The position numbers were made by a program, and so were the translations under genes. This document shows, one piece after another, positions 21,359 to 33,099 of a DNA stretch of 64,000 nucleotides (positions within the stretch are counted from its first letter, which is position 1; the number at the start of each line of letters is the position of its first letter). Source of the stretch: Strongylocentrotus droebachiensis. Lineage: Eukaryota; Echinodermata; Echinoidea; Camarodonta; Strongylocentrotidae. A model generated the notes under the pieces. The model saw nothing but the letters and a program-made list of their open reading frames with translations. It made no database searches and was not told the DNA's origin. The DNA lies in contig JAVYIG010009887.1 of the NCBI GenBank assembly GCA_035222895.1, forward strand, positions 1-64,000. Reading direction: 5' to 3'.

Positions 21359-22250
21359 GTGGAATATTTATTTTTACCCCAGTTCAGGGAAGGATTTAAA
21401 AAAATTAGTTATTTCCAATAGATCTAGATAATGGCATACATTCTCAGATTTTCTTGAATATTAATTTGCGAGTGTTTGTTTTGCGTGACTGCTTAATCAT
21501 AACACTTTGCTAATCAGCTAAGGGACCTACGTCCTTAAGTCATAATTGACAGTAATGAGGATTAATGCCTCACAAAAGGGCACTAATATAAAGCTGATCG
21601 ACACGATTTTTATCCTGGGGCCTCACAGTAACGAGGCCATTGCTTAGCCCCTGAATCATGACTGTACGCAGTGTTTGCTAGGGTACGCGGCCCCTTCCAC
21701 AAATCCCCCAAAACGAAGAAAATGCAATCAATTGTCAAAAATTCATTGCATTTTCCCCCGGCTTCCAACAGGAAAAATTCCTCTGTAGGGCCATGCATTA
21801 TTGTTTAAGGCATGGCCACACAGAGGAATTTTTCCTGTTGGGGGCCGGGGGGAAATGCAATGAATTTTTGACAATTTATTGCATTTTCTTCGTTTTGGGG
21901 GATTTGTGGGGGCGGCCGCGTACCCTAGCAAACACTGCGTACAGTCAGGATTCAGGGGCTAAGCAATGGCCTCGTTACTGTGAGGCCCCAGGATAAAAAT
22001 CGTGTCGATCAGCTATATTAGTGCCCTTTTGTGAAGCATTAATCCTCATTACTGTCAATTATGATTTAAGGACGTAGGTTCCCTAGCTGATTTGCATAGT
22101 AGCACACAAATGATTTAGCAGTCACGCAAAACAAACACTCGCAAATTAATGTTCAATAAAATCTGAGAATGTATGCCATTATCTAGATCTATTAGAAATA
22201 AATATTTTTTTTAATCCTTCACTAAACTGGGGTAAAAATAATTATTCCAC
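21359..22250. mobile_element. 892-bp near-perfect palindrome (foldback element), private to arm A
   Basis: GTGGAATA at the left and TATTCCAC (as ATTATTCCAC) at the right bound two arms of about 435 bp that are reverse complements with few mismatches. They meet around 21790-21817 at GGCCATGC...GCATGGCC with a 13-base loop. Arm B lacks it, so it inserted after the duplication. The two open frames in the arms (21610-21798 on the minus strand and 21793-21996 on the plus strand) encode nearly the same peptide simply because the arms are copies; I see no coding function. Confidence 0.9.
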
Positions 22251-22448
22251 ATTTTTTATTCATTTTTTTCATTTTTTTTTGGTGGGGGCTATTTTCTTCT
22301 GATTGTATTTTATTTTTTGGTATGTGCTGAAATAAAAACAAAGAAACAAACTATGAAGTAGGTTTTCGCGTTTTTGTGTGTGTGCTATGCCATCATATTT
22401 ATGCATTTTAAATCACTTAAAATTCCATGGAAAAGAAGATTCATTATT
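22251..22448 (+). other. End of arm A and LINE fragment start
   Basis: Matches 1580-1740 and the complement of 38745-38900. The sequence breaks at about 22448 within the segment that elsewhere leads into the LINE C-terminal fragment, and joins satellite DNA. Confidence 0.7.
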
Positions 22449-25400
22449 CTGATAATACAGATGATAATAATGATATGATAACAATTATAATAATACTATA
22501 TACTTATACTAATCGTCATCATAATCATCATGTTCATATGCATCATAATGATAACAATATTAATGATAATAATAATGACAATAATAAACGATAATAATAC
22601 TGATAAGGATAATAATTACAATAACAAGTACAACAATTACAAAAATAACATATTAGTAACACCACCAACCATAATCATAATTGTTGTCATTATTATTATG
22701 ATACTGCTTCTAATACTACTCCTACTACATGTACTAGAAAGAAGGAGGGGAAGAGGAAGAATCTTATTGTGTATTTTCTGTATTATCGAGGCATACAAAT
22801 GCACAGGGAGGTAAGGGATGGAAAAGTAAGGCAATGAAGAGGGAGAGAGAGGGAGAGAGAACGAGAGTGGGTAGCCTATGGCCCGGGTTCAAATTCAGTT
22901 CTCTTTAATTTATTTGACCCAGTACTGATGATAATAATTTTATCTACCATGTGATTGCCATGTGTACGCCACACCGAATAGCACTAGCATTAGCACTAGC
23001 TCACATTTGTTTATCGTTGTAAAGAACATATTGGCATGCGGCCAGTAGATTTTCATCATGTGTTAGATCTTGTATTGAAAACAAGATCAAACATATCATC
23101 ATAATCTACAGAGTGCAACCAAAAATTTCTTAATAACAATTGAAATTTCTTTCAGGAAGCCTAACACTAAAAGCTGTTTTTGATTCAAAGAGCATCGTAA
23201 AGACGATGAACAAATAAGAATAATAATACATTCATTTATATTTTCCCCGCGAAATAATCCGAACAAAAGAATCAACCGAGGGTAATCAACTGTTAAACGA
23301 ATTTATCATAAGTCCTTGACAAATTAATTTATACTGCTTGTCAAATATTATTGAAGAACAGCAAAGGCGAACGCGATTGTCGCTACAATTCAGAAATCAT
23401 TGCTTGGATTGCTTTTCTCTCAAAATTACGGTGAGATATCAAGCTACATAGAACTATGATCGACAAAAAAGATATTGTCTTGAAAACAGTCAGAAACATT
23501 ACAACTTGAATGAATAAAACATAATGCAAATGAATAAGAATAAAAATCCTGAAATTTCTTTCAGGAAGCCTAACACTAAAAGCTGTTTTTGATTCAAAGA
23601 GCATCGTAAAGACGATGAACAAATAAGAATAATAATACATTCATTTATATTTTCCCCGCCAAATAATCCGAACAAAAGAATCAACCGAGGGTAATCAACT
23701 GTTAAACGAATTTATCATAAGTCCTTGACAAATTAATTTATACTGCTTGTCAAATATTATTGAAGAACAGCAAAGGCGAACGCGATTGTCGCTACAATTC
23801 AGAAATCATTGCTTGGATTGCTTTTCTCTCAAAATTACGGTGAGATATCAAGCTACATAGAACTATGATCGACAAAAAAGATATTGTCTTGAAAACAGTC
23901 AGAAACATTACAACTTGAATGAATAAAACATAATGCAAATGAATAAGAATAGAATGAATAGGATACAAGTTCATTTTTAACATTTAAATCATCAAGTACC
24001 AAATACCTAAGCAAAATTCGAACCAGATGCATTTAATGGTAAGCTTATAGACAATGATTCATTACAATTGTCAATTGTCGTGAGCTTATCGTCTATATAG
24101 ACGTATTGCAAAAGATAATCAGGATAATAAGGATCAGAATGATACCTCTACTACTAGCCTTCTTCTTCATGACTATACTATACTGTCATTGTAGATTATG
24201 CTGATGATACAGATGATAATAATGATATGATAACAATTATAATAATACTACTAATATTAATCGTCATTATAATCATCATGTTCATATTCATCATAATGAT
24301 AACAATAATAATGATTATAATAATTAAAATAATAATTTATATTAACAATAATAATCACAATAACAAACATAATAATTACAAAAATAACATTAGTAACACC
24401 ACCAACCATAATAATAATTGTTGTCATTATTATTGTGATACTGCTGCTAATATTACTCCTACTACATGTACTAGGAAGAAGGAGGGGAAGAGGAAGAATC
24501 GTATTGTTTATTTTCTGTATTATCGATGCATACAAATGCACAGGGAGGTAAGAGAGGGAAAGTAAGGCGATGAAGAGGGAGAGAGAGGAAGAGAGAACGA
24601 GAGGGGGTAGCCTATGGCCCGGGTTCAAATTCAGTTCTCTTTAATTTATTTGACCCAGTACTGATGATCATAATTTTATCTACCATGTGATTGCGATGTG
24701 TACGCCACACCGAATAGCACTAGCTCACATTTGTTTATTGTTGTAAAGAACTTATTGGCATGCAGCCAGTTTCTTGAACAAAAGAATCAACCGAGGGTAA
24801 TCAACTATTAAACGAATTTTTCATGAGTCATTCAAAAAATTTATTAATACTGCTTGTCAAATATTATTGAAGAACAGCAAAGGCGAACGCGATTGTCGCT
24901 ACAATTCAGAAATCATTGCTTGGATTGCTTTTCTCTCAAAATTATCGTGAGATATCAAGCTACATAGAACTATGATCGACAAAAAGATATTGTCTTGGAA
25001 ACAGTCAGAAACATTAGAACTTGAATAAATAAAACATAATGCAAATGAATAAGAATAGAATGAATAGGACAAAAGTTCATTTTTACCATTTAAATCATCA
25101 TGTACCAAATACCTAAGCAAAATTCAAACCAGATTAATGGTAGCTTAAAGACAATGATTCATGACAATTGTCAGTTTTCGTGAGTTTATCGTCTATATAG
25201 ACGTATCGCAAAAGATAATCAGGATAATAAGGATCAGAATGATACCTCTACTACTAGGCCTACTTCTACATGACTATATTTTACTACTGTCATCGTACAA
25301 TATGCTGATAATACAGATGATAATAATGATATGATAACAATTATAATAATACTACTTATATTAATCGTCATTATAATCATCATGTTCATATTCATCATAA

Positions 25401-26526
25401 TGATAACAATAATAATGATTATAATAATTAAAATAATAATTTATATTAACAATAATAATCACAATAACAAACATAATAATTACAAAAATAACATTAGTAA
25501 CACCACCAACCATAATCATAATTGTTGTCATTATTATTATGATACTGCTGCTAATATTACTCCTACTACATGTACTAGGAAGAAGGAGGGGAAGAGGAAG
25601 AATCGTATTGTTTATTTTCTGTATTATCGATGCATACAAATGCACAGGGAGGTAAGAGAGGGAAAGTAAGGCGATGAAGAGGGAGAAAGAGGAAGAGAGA
25701 ACGAGAGGGGGTAGCCTATGGCCCGGGTTCAAATTCAGTTCTCTTTAATTTATTTGACCCAGTACTGATGATCATAATTGTATCTACCATGTGATTGCGA
25801 TGTGTACGCCACACCGAATATAGCACTAGCTCATATTTGTTTATTGTTGTAAAGAACTTATTGGCATGCAGTCAGTAGATTTTCATCATGTGTTTGATCT
25901 TGTTATTGAAAACAAGATCAAACACATCATCATAATCTACAGAGTGCAACCAAAAATTTCTTAACAACAATTGAAATTTCTTTCAGGAAGCCTAACACTA
26001 AAAGCTGTTTTTGATTCAAAGAGCATCGTAAAGACGATGAACAAATAAAAATAATAATACATTCATTTCTATTTTCCCCGCCAAATAATCCGAACAAAAG
26101 ATTCAACCGAGGGTAATCAACTATTAAACGAATTTGTCATGAGTCGTTCAAAAAATTTATTAATACTGCTTGTCAAATATTATTGAAGAACAGCAAATGC
26201 GAACGCGATTGTCGCTACAATTCAGAAATCATTGCTTGGATTGCTTTTCTCTCAAAATTACGGTGAGATATCAAGCTACATAGAACTATGATCGACAAAA
26301 AAGATATTGTCTTGAAAACAGTCAGAAACATTACAACTTGAATGAATAAAACATAATGCAAATGAATAAGAATAGAATGAATAGGATGCAAGTTCATTTT
26401 TAACATTTAAATCATCAAGTACCAAATACCTAAGCAAAATTCGAACCAGATGCATTTAATAGTAAGCTTATAGACAATGATTCATTACAACTGTCAATTG
26501 TCGTGAGCTTATCGTCTTTATATACT
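22449..26526 (+). repeat. Satellite array 1, units of about 1.1-1.3 kb
   Basis: Successive units share an AT-rich ATAATAATGATATGATAACA block (22478, 24217, 25321), a GGAAGAAGGAGGGGAAGAGG purine block, TAGCCTATGGCCCGGGTTC, and a CAATTCAGAAATCATTGCTT block (23390, 23800, 24903, 26220). A shorter 410-bp duplication spans 23150-23960. Some units carry the 65-bp hairpin listed separately. Open frames in the units (112 and 123 codons) are low-complexity and repeat because the DNA repeats. Bases from about 24770 to 28092 match 49520-52880 at an offset of about 24.75 kb. Confidence 0.9.
23045..23111. repeat. Satellite hairpin (repeated at 25875, 47097 and 50632)
   Basis: GTAGATTTTCATCATGTGTT and AGATCTTG pair with CAAGATCAAACATATCATCA and TAATCTAC around a TATTGAAAA loop. 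The other copies read GTGTTTGATCTTG with a TTATTGAAAA loop and an almost perfect stem. Not all units have it. Confidence 0.85.
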
Positions 26527-26683
26527 GTTACAGAAATTGGATGCTCGAACGATTTAAAAGGGAGGTCTGAATTGGAGACTAGCTTTAATTTGGGCAAGGT
26601 TCTTGAGAGTGTGTAAAAGTTCGTAGCTGAGCTAGGCCGAGGTAGTTTTTAGGAGACAGATTTTGTTAGAACTTAGAGTATAG

Positions 26684-26851
26684 TAGCCTATAATCTAGGC
26701 GGAGTGCCGAGCTTTTTTCTTTGCTGCTAGACTAACCTTAAGCAGAACGTCTGATACGGTTCGTAGTCGTATCAGACGTATCAGACGTTCTGCTTAGGGT
26801 TAGTCTAGCAGCAAAGAAAAAAGCTCGGCACTCCGCCTAGATTATAGGCTA
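26684..26851. mobile_element. Hairpin MITE with 9-bp target duplication (Mutator-like), rearranged tip
   Basis: TAGCCTATAATCTAGGCGGA and GTGCCGAGC at the left are mirrored at the right, and AGAGTATAG flanks both sides (26675-26683, 26852-26860). The tandem copy G3 has an almost intact empty site (AGAGTTAG at about 55134). Nine-bp duplications are typical of Mutator-like elements. The apex is shorter than in the copy at 51438. Confidence 0.85.
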
Positions 26852-27181
26852 AGAGTATAGGAGCTGGGAGGATGTTGCTCGGGAGCATCATCAATTAGCC
26901 AAAGGGCAAGAACCAGTATAAATGTGAGTTAAGTGTAACTGTTATTAGGTTGTGGCAAGTAAATATATTGGATATCACCACCATGTTTCTTGTGAATAAA
27001 CATCAGTTACTTAAAAATCATTGTTCGATAACTTCTCTCAGAGACTGTACTTGTATGTGTGTATGACTTGGCCCTGGCCTTGCGTGAGCATTAATTTAGG
27101 CTAGACTAAACATCTACCCTGCAGTCTTTAAATTCCCCATTTTCTTATAAAAGGTCGCTGCCTGAAAGAAGCAGCGTAGGA

Positions 27182-27775
27182 TTGTCTGAGGGACAACCAG
27201 AAGAAACGCGGGAGTTGTTACTGAGACGACAAGACCTGTTCTCCAAGGGATCCATGGACTTGGGACAGACAAGCATAGTCGCACACAAGATAGAGACGGG
27301 TGATGCTGAACCTAGTTTACCCCTAGCTAAGAGGGAGGAGGCTGCCAGAGCTCTTGATGAGATGAAGTCACAAGGAGTGATAGAGCCAGCATCAGGAGAA
27401 TGGGGTTCAATGATTGAACTCGTTAAGAAAGATGGCAGTATGCGTTTTTGCGTGGAATATCGATGTTTGAATCAGGTGACAAAGAAAGATTCTTTCCCGC
27501 TTCCTCGTATTGACGACATCTTAGATGCATTGACGGGCTCCCAGTGGTTTTGCGCCCTTGACCTGAAGTCCGGATATTGGCATCCTCGGAGGAAGAAAGG
27601 TGTATCACCTAAATTGATGTCAGACTTGTGAGACCCTTACTCTGTTCTAAAGAAGATAAACGATGTAGTCTACAGGATCCAGTTGACGAAAAGGAGTAAA
27701 CCAAGAGTGGTTCACAGAGAACGTCTTTGCAAGTACAAGGGACAGAAGCTAGGAGCCCTGGCTCCATGTAAGTGA
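27182..27775 (+). pseudogene. Ty3/gypsy pol remnant: N-terminal RT fused to integrase C-terminus (G1)
   Basis: The RT part (27182-27588) shows GDAEPSLPLAKREEA, MKSQGVIEPASGEW, RFCVEYRCLNQVTKKDSFPL, PRIDD and CALDLKSGYW, that is RT blocks up to the first catalytic aspartate. It then jumps directly to RRKKGVSPKLMSDL, a TGA (27629-27631) and DPYSVLKKINDVVYRIQ, VVHRERLCKY, the SPKL-x-GPY / VVH-x-RLK region at the integrase C-terminus. The rest of RT (including YxDD), RNase H and the integrase core are deleted. No ATG is needed at 27182, where the codon is TTG. Copies at 51968 and 55463 carry the same junction and the same stop. Confidence 0.85.
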
Positions 27776-28092
27776 TGATAATTGTTCTTTCATTGCCGTA
27801 GCAACACAAATTAGTATTGAGGAGCATTCCAAGCTCAGCGAGAAACATCAAGTGTGACAACCTGATGATGCTCTGGATGAAGAACCCTCGAGAGAAAACA
27901 GTCACGAGCATCAGCATCGTCAAAGGAAGTCTCCCAATAGATATGGTTGGGATTAGCTGGTAACTTTGACAGCTGTGTATCACGGTTATCACATTGTCTA
28001 TAATTGTAGTGGGTTACATTTACACATAGTTATGGATTATTATTTTTAATCGAGGATATTGCTATGGTTAAGGACTTGGTTTTCATTAAATT
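27776..28092 (+). other. Gypsy element 3' non-coding region, G1
   Basis: No gene. Identical in layout to 52562-52880 and 56057-56375. Confidence 0.7.
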
Positions 28093-30056
28093 TTTAGGAA
28101 ACTACATGGGGTATGGACTATGTTGCGTGTTAACTAGTAATCCCACACAATTCTCTTTTTTAATTAAACTACTAAAAAGCAGTATCCCTCCAGACAAGAA
28201 AACACTTAATAAATGATCACATCCAGACAAATTGATTATGGTTAAAACTTGGTTCTATATTCTATAATTTCACATAAGAAACAATGATTACAGAATTATC
28301 AAAAACCTCTTCTGTCTATCTCAACAGTGACAGACAATTAAACTATCACTAGGCCCTTGGTAGTTACTATTAATAATCAAACATAGATAACTTCCAACAG
28401 CACAGATAATATAAAGGAAACTCAACTTAGTCACTATGGTATTAATGATTACCGCTTAATACAAGTCTCGAAATATCAGGAGTCCTGTTCAGTACAACTT
28501 AAGACAGTACTAAAACAAGTCAGTTAAATATCATTCACACTCCATGAATAATAACAGTCAAGAAAATACTACTCAAATCTAAGCGTTTAGATTTACTTAC
28601 ATAGGCACGAAATATTGTGGTTCAAGAAACCACTAAACAAATCTCTAATTGTGTATGTGTACGGAATGCACAACACGAGAATACAACAATATATTGGTGG
28701 ATCTAGATATATAGCAGATCTAGATCAGTAGACCAGGCATAGGCCTAGAACTAGTGCAATTATAAACATGTAAAATATGTGTTAGTAAGCGTACGCACTC
28801 AACAACAGGCACTCAGTCAGTCAAAAATAAGGCATCACAATGATAAACAATGCAATGCATAAATCACAATATAATTAACGTTACGTGAGTCATTGGAGTT
28901 GAATTCAAAGTAGATCTTCTTCAAGTTCTATCTAGATGTAGAAACTAGCTAGTCGAAAACGGTGGTCGATGAGCTAGTTGTCGATCGCGTAGGATATGCA
29001 GACGATGATCGACGCTAGGTGAATACCACGAAGATGAAGACGATGTTGAAGACAACGATGATGAAAACGACGCTGGTGAAGACAGCGATGATGAAGTCGA
29101 CGATAAAAACGACGCTGGTGAAAACAGCGATGATGAAGTCGACGCTGGTGAAGACAGCGATGATGAAGTCGACGATGAAAACGACGCTGGTAAAAACAGC
29201 GATGATGAAGTCGACGATGAAGACGACGCTGGTGAAAACAGCGATGATGGTCATGAAGGTAATGTCAATGATGTGGTGATGACGTGACGATAATCAGCGA
29301 GCCAGCACAGCACAACGGATGACGGTGAGGTGATGACGATGGCGTTCATCGTGTCAGCACAACACGCAGTAGAAAAGATAAAGAGTCGATGATGATGAGG
29401 TGAGGTGATGACGATGGCGTTCATCGTGTCAACACAACACAATAGATAATGACGAGGTGGTGACGATGTCGTTCATCGTGTCAGCACAACGAAGCAAATG
29501 ATGGCGAGGTGGTGACGATGGCGTTCATCGTGTCACTACAACGATAATTGTCAGTGGAAAAGACAAATCCAAGTATGTGCTAGTAAAAGCGATACAAGTC
29601 TCTCCACAACAATGAGTCACCCGGGAGAGGTCCGGGGACGAAGTCGTCGCGTCCATGTTGGACGAAAATTCGACCGGCACAGTAAACAAAAACACAGTAT
29701 CGACCTGTGTTTGCCGATAAAAATCTTCCCTCTGATTTCCACATGGAAATATCAGAAAAAGCCCCAATCGCTGGTATAGCGCGATTGGTCAAAACAAGCG
29801 CACAAAATTAGTATGCATGTATACGCGCTGTACGTAACAATAACAAATCTGCATAACAATAGAATATATCAACGAACCAGACAGAACCGGCTGGGACATG
29901 TCTGAAAAGCCAGACAGCGGACTACGCAAGGGAAATTAATTCTCCCTAGCCGCCATCTTGGAAATAGTAAAGCAATTCGTATTAAACATGTGCAAATCAA
30001 TGAATAAAACATTATTATACATATAAAAGTTAAAATCGTGACATTTGGTCACTACA
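28093..30056 (-). repeat. 3' LTR (left) of the non-autonomous LTR element, 1964 bp
   Basis: Longer than its partner by 170 bp because it has more copies of a ~39-bp GACGCTGGTGAAAACAGCGA repeat (five versus two) and an extra GATGGCGTTCATCGTGTC block. Otherwise it is almost identical to 30214-32007 (for example CTGTCTATC versus CTGTCTTTC), which indicates a young insertion. Confidence 0.88.
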
Positions 30057-30194
30057 TTAACCCCCCTACCAGACCCGAGCTTGCGTAAGCTCCGAGGGGC
30101 GAAAATACACAATTTAAAATATGATTACCTAATGGTAAAAAAAAAATATTAATAAGCAAAGGTAATCTAACTAAATGTTTCTTATCTCAGGGGG

Positions 30195-30212
30195 ATCACG
30201 TCGGGGTCACCA
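30195..30212 (-). other. tRNA-Trp primer-binding site
   Basis: The minus strand reads TGGTGACCCCGACGTGAT, the exact complement of the 3' end of eukaryotic tRNA-Trp with CCA. Its place next to the 5' LTR fixes the element's orientation. Confidence 0.9.
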
Positions 30213-30213
30213 A

Positions 30214-32007
30214 TTTAGGAAACTACATGGGGTATGGACTATGTTGCGTGTTAACTAGTAATCCCACACAATTCTCTTTTTTAATTAAACTACTAAAAAG
30301 CAGTATCCCTCCAGACAAGAAAACACTTAATAAATGATCACATCCAGACAAATTGATTATGGTTAAAACTTGGTTCTATATTCTATAATTTCACATAAGA
30401 AACAATGATTACAGAATTATCAAAAACCTCTTCTGTCTTTCTCAACAGTGACAGACAATTAAACTATCACTAGGCCCTTGGTAGTTACTATTAATAATCA
30501 AACATAGATAACTTCCAACAGCACAGATAATATAAAGGAAACTCAACTTAGTCACTATGGTATTAATGATTACCGCTTAATACAAGTCTCGAAATATCAG
30601 GAGTCCTGTTCAGTACAACTTAAGACAGTACTAAAACAAGTCAGTTAAATATCATTCACACTCCATGAATAATAACAGTCAAGAAAATACTACTCAAATC
30701 TAAGCGTTTAGATTTACTTACATAGGCACGAAATATTGTGGTTCAAGAAACCACTAAACAAATCTCTAATTGTGTATGTGTACGGAATGCACAACACGAG
30801 AATACAACAATATATTGGTGGATCTAGATATATAGCAGATCTAGATCAGTAGACCAGGCATAGGCCTAGAACTAGTGCAATTATAAACATGTAAAATATG
30901 TGTTAGTAAGCGTACGCACTCAACAACAGGCACTCAGTCAAAAATAAGGCATCACAATGATAAACAATGCAATGCATAAATCACAATATAATTAACGTTA
31001 CGTGAGTCATTGGAGTTGAATTCAAAGTAGATCTTCTTCAAGTTCTATCTAGATGTAGAAACTAGCTAGTCGAAAACGGTGGTCGATGAGCTAGTTGTCG
31101 ATCGCGTAGGATATGCAGACGATGATCGACGCTAGGTGAATACCACGAAGATGAAGACGATGTTGAAGACAACGATGATGAAAACGACGCTGGTAAAAAC
31201 AGCGATGATGAAGTCGACGATGAAGACGACGCTGGTGAAAACAGCGATGATGGTCATGAAGGTAATGTCAATGATGTGGTGATGACGTGACGATAATCAG
31301 CGAGCCAGCACAGCACAACGGATGACGGTGAGGTGATGACGATGGCGTTCATCGTGTCAGCACAACACGCAGTAGAAAAGATAAAGAGTCGATGATGATG
31401 AGGTGAGGTGATGACGATGGCGTTCATCGTGTCAACACAACACAATAGATGATGGCGAGGTGGTGACGATGGCGTTCATCGTGTCACTACAACGATAATT
31501 GTCAGTGGAAAAGACAAATCCAAGTATGTGCTAGTAAAAGCGATACAAGTCTCTCCACAACAATGAGTCACCCGGGAGAGGTCCGGGGACGAAGTCGTCG
31601 CGTCCATGTTGGACGAAAATTCGACCGGCACAGTAAACAAAAACACAGTATCGACCTGTGTTTGCCGATAAAAATCTTCCCTCTGATTTCCACATGGAAA
31701 TATCAGAAAAAGCCCCAATCGCTGGTATAGCGCGATTGGTCAAAACAAGCGCACAAAATTAGTATGCATGTATACGCGCTGTACGTAACAATAACAAATC
31801 TGCATAACAATAGAATATATCAACGAACCAGACAGAACCGGCTGGGACATGTCTGAAAAGCCAGACAGCGGACTACGCAAGGGAAATTAATTCTCCCTAG
31901 CCGCCATCTTGGAAATAGTAAAGCAATTCGTATTAAACATGTGCAAATCAATGAATAAAACATTATTATACATATAAAAGTTAAAATCGTGACATTTGGT
32001 CACTACA
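30214..32007 (-). repeat. 5' LTR (right) of the non-autonomous LTR element, 1794 bp
   Basis: Minus-strand start TGTAGTGACCAAATGTCACG and end GTTTCCTAAA. It has two copies of the ~39-bp internal repeat. Frames inside (31254-31445, 31476-31718 and 31531-31743 on the minus strand) duplicate those of the other LTR and have no recognisable domain. Confidence 0.88.
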
Positions 32008-32246
32008 AATTCCTTGTTAGGTTTTAATGGTTATGCTTACGACTAGCTGGTTCTTTTCTATGGAGCGCCAAAGGGGCCAATATCAACAGTCACAAAAACA
32101 AACAAAGATGCATACAAACAAACAAAGAAGCATACAAACAAACAAAGGACAGAGCAAAATAGACAAAGTACCCAGAAGAAAGGACCAATTAACAAAGAAT
32201 AAATCAAAGGTCAGAGCAAAATAGACAAAGTACAGGTCAGAAGAAA

Positions 32247-32580
32247 CAGAGGGCGTTTTGGTTTACGGTAAGCAAATAGACATCAGGCACGAAAACGAGA
32301 AAGGACAAACTCAAAAGGACATCAGCTCAGCTAGGAACTGACCCTCAAAGGACAACAGAGGGCGTTTTGGTTTACGGTAAGCAAATAGACATCAAGCACG
32401 AAAACGAGAAAGGACAAACTCAAAAGGACATCAGCTCAGCTAGGAACTGACCCTCAAAGGACAACAGAGGGCGTTTTGGTTTACGGTAAGCAAATAGACA
32501 TCAAGCACGAAAACGAGAAAGGACAAACTCAAAAGGACATCAGCTCAGCTAGGAACTGACCCTCAAAGGACAACAGAGGG
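32247..32580 (+). repeat. 109-bp tandem repeat in foldback left arm (three units)
   Basis: Units begin CAGAGGGCGTTTTGGTTTAC and contain GGACATCAGCTCAGCTAGGA. The mirror-image series is in the right arm at about 35822-36163. Confidence 0.9.
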
Positions 32581-33099
32581 CGTCCTCGAGGTTTTTTTCT
32601 TTTTAATCTAGGGCCTACTCCAATATAATACGCTGTAGGTCAATACAACAAATATGGGCTTTCATCGAAAGGGTGCGGTGCGGTGCGGCGCGGTGTGGTG
32701 TGCTCAACGCACCCATTCGATAAAAGAGGGGGGCCTTTTCTCGAAAGGGTGCGTTGAGAGCGGAGTACCATTTTAACACACCCTTTCGATGAAAGCAGGG
32801 GGGGGGGGGGATTTTCTCGAAAGGGTGCGTCGACTAGTCTTTCGCATCAGTCGTTTAAAATGAAGATCTCGGACAGAAGGTAATAGTTGCCAATTTAAGT
32901 ATATCGAAAATGTATTAAATGAAATGGAATGGTCTTGATTACAGAGTGGTCTCTTTGATGGGGGAGACAGAGAGAAGGAAAAAAGGGAAAGGGAAGATAA
33001 AAGGAAAGAAATAAGAGGAAGAAGAAGAAGAAAAGAGGGAAACGGGGGCGAAAGGCTCTTGCCTCCCCCCCCCCCCCGCCAAAAAATAAATAAGAGAGA

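Larger units (their letters stand above)
16967..22443 (+). repeat. Arm A of the large inverted duplication
   Basis: Collinear in reverse complement with about 38745-43562, from ATATGGGAAATCC on the left to the start of the LINE fragment on the right. The arm contains the first fucosyltransferase, a MITE, a G-run element, the hammerhead-bearing segment and a private 892-bp palindrome. About 16 kb of satellite, gypsy and foldback DNA separates the arms. Confidence 0.9.
26527..28092 (+). mobile_element. Internally deleted Ty3/gypsy element G1, left part (LTR, RT and integrase remnants)
   Basis: It begins GTTACAGAAATTGGATGCTC, the same start as at 51281, 54991 and 58485. The first ~450 bp behave as an LTR: TATAAA at 26917, AATAAA at 26995, and the same block recurs at both sides of the tandem copies. 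An RT fragment joined to the integrase tail follows. At 28092 the element is interrupted by the LTR element at 28093-32007. It continues at 32008-32058 and 36351-37437 with a foldback element between. G1 and G2 share the Mutator-like hairpin, so they descend from one insertion by segmental duplication. Confidence 0.75.
28093..32007 (-). mobile_element. Non-autonomous LTR retrotransposon with very long LTRs and a 157-bp interior
   Basis: Two near-identical LTRs (28093-30056 and 30214-32007) flank only 157 bp. On the minus strand the 5' LTR is the right one and starts TGTAGTGACC. One base after it lies a primer-binding site, the complement of 30195-30212, that pairs for 18 nt with the 3' end of metazoan tRNA-Trp including CCA. 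A polypurine tract (complement of 30061-30070) precedes the 3' LTR. AATT is duplicated at both sides (28089-28092, 32008-32011), and the empty site is preserved at about 52876. No gag or pol is present, so it must be mobilised in trans. The superfamily is not determinable from this copy. Confidence 0.88.

Noticed and set aside
21610..21996. Two 62-67 codon frames with nearly the same peptide
   Set aside because: They lie in the two arms of a palindrome; similarity follows from the inverted copy.
24227..24628. Recurrent 112- and 123-codon frames in every satellite unit
   Set aside because: They overlap on opposite strands, are Ile/Asn or Leu/Ser low-complexity, and repeat only because the DNA repeats. 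No domain or ATG logic supports coding.
24617..24640. GGGTTCAAATTC as a tRNA/SINE B box in the satellite
   Set aside because: There is no A box at a proper distance and no cloverleaf around it.
27862..27895. CTGATGA followed by GAAG in the gypsy 3' region as a hammerhead
   Set aside because: GAAA, stem I and stem III are absent; a chance match, as are the CTGATGAT motifs in the satellite.
29015..29279. Repetitive frames on both strands in the LTR
   Set aside because: Products of the GAC/GAT-rich repeat inside an LTR, not conserved in number between the two LTRs.
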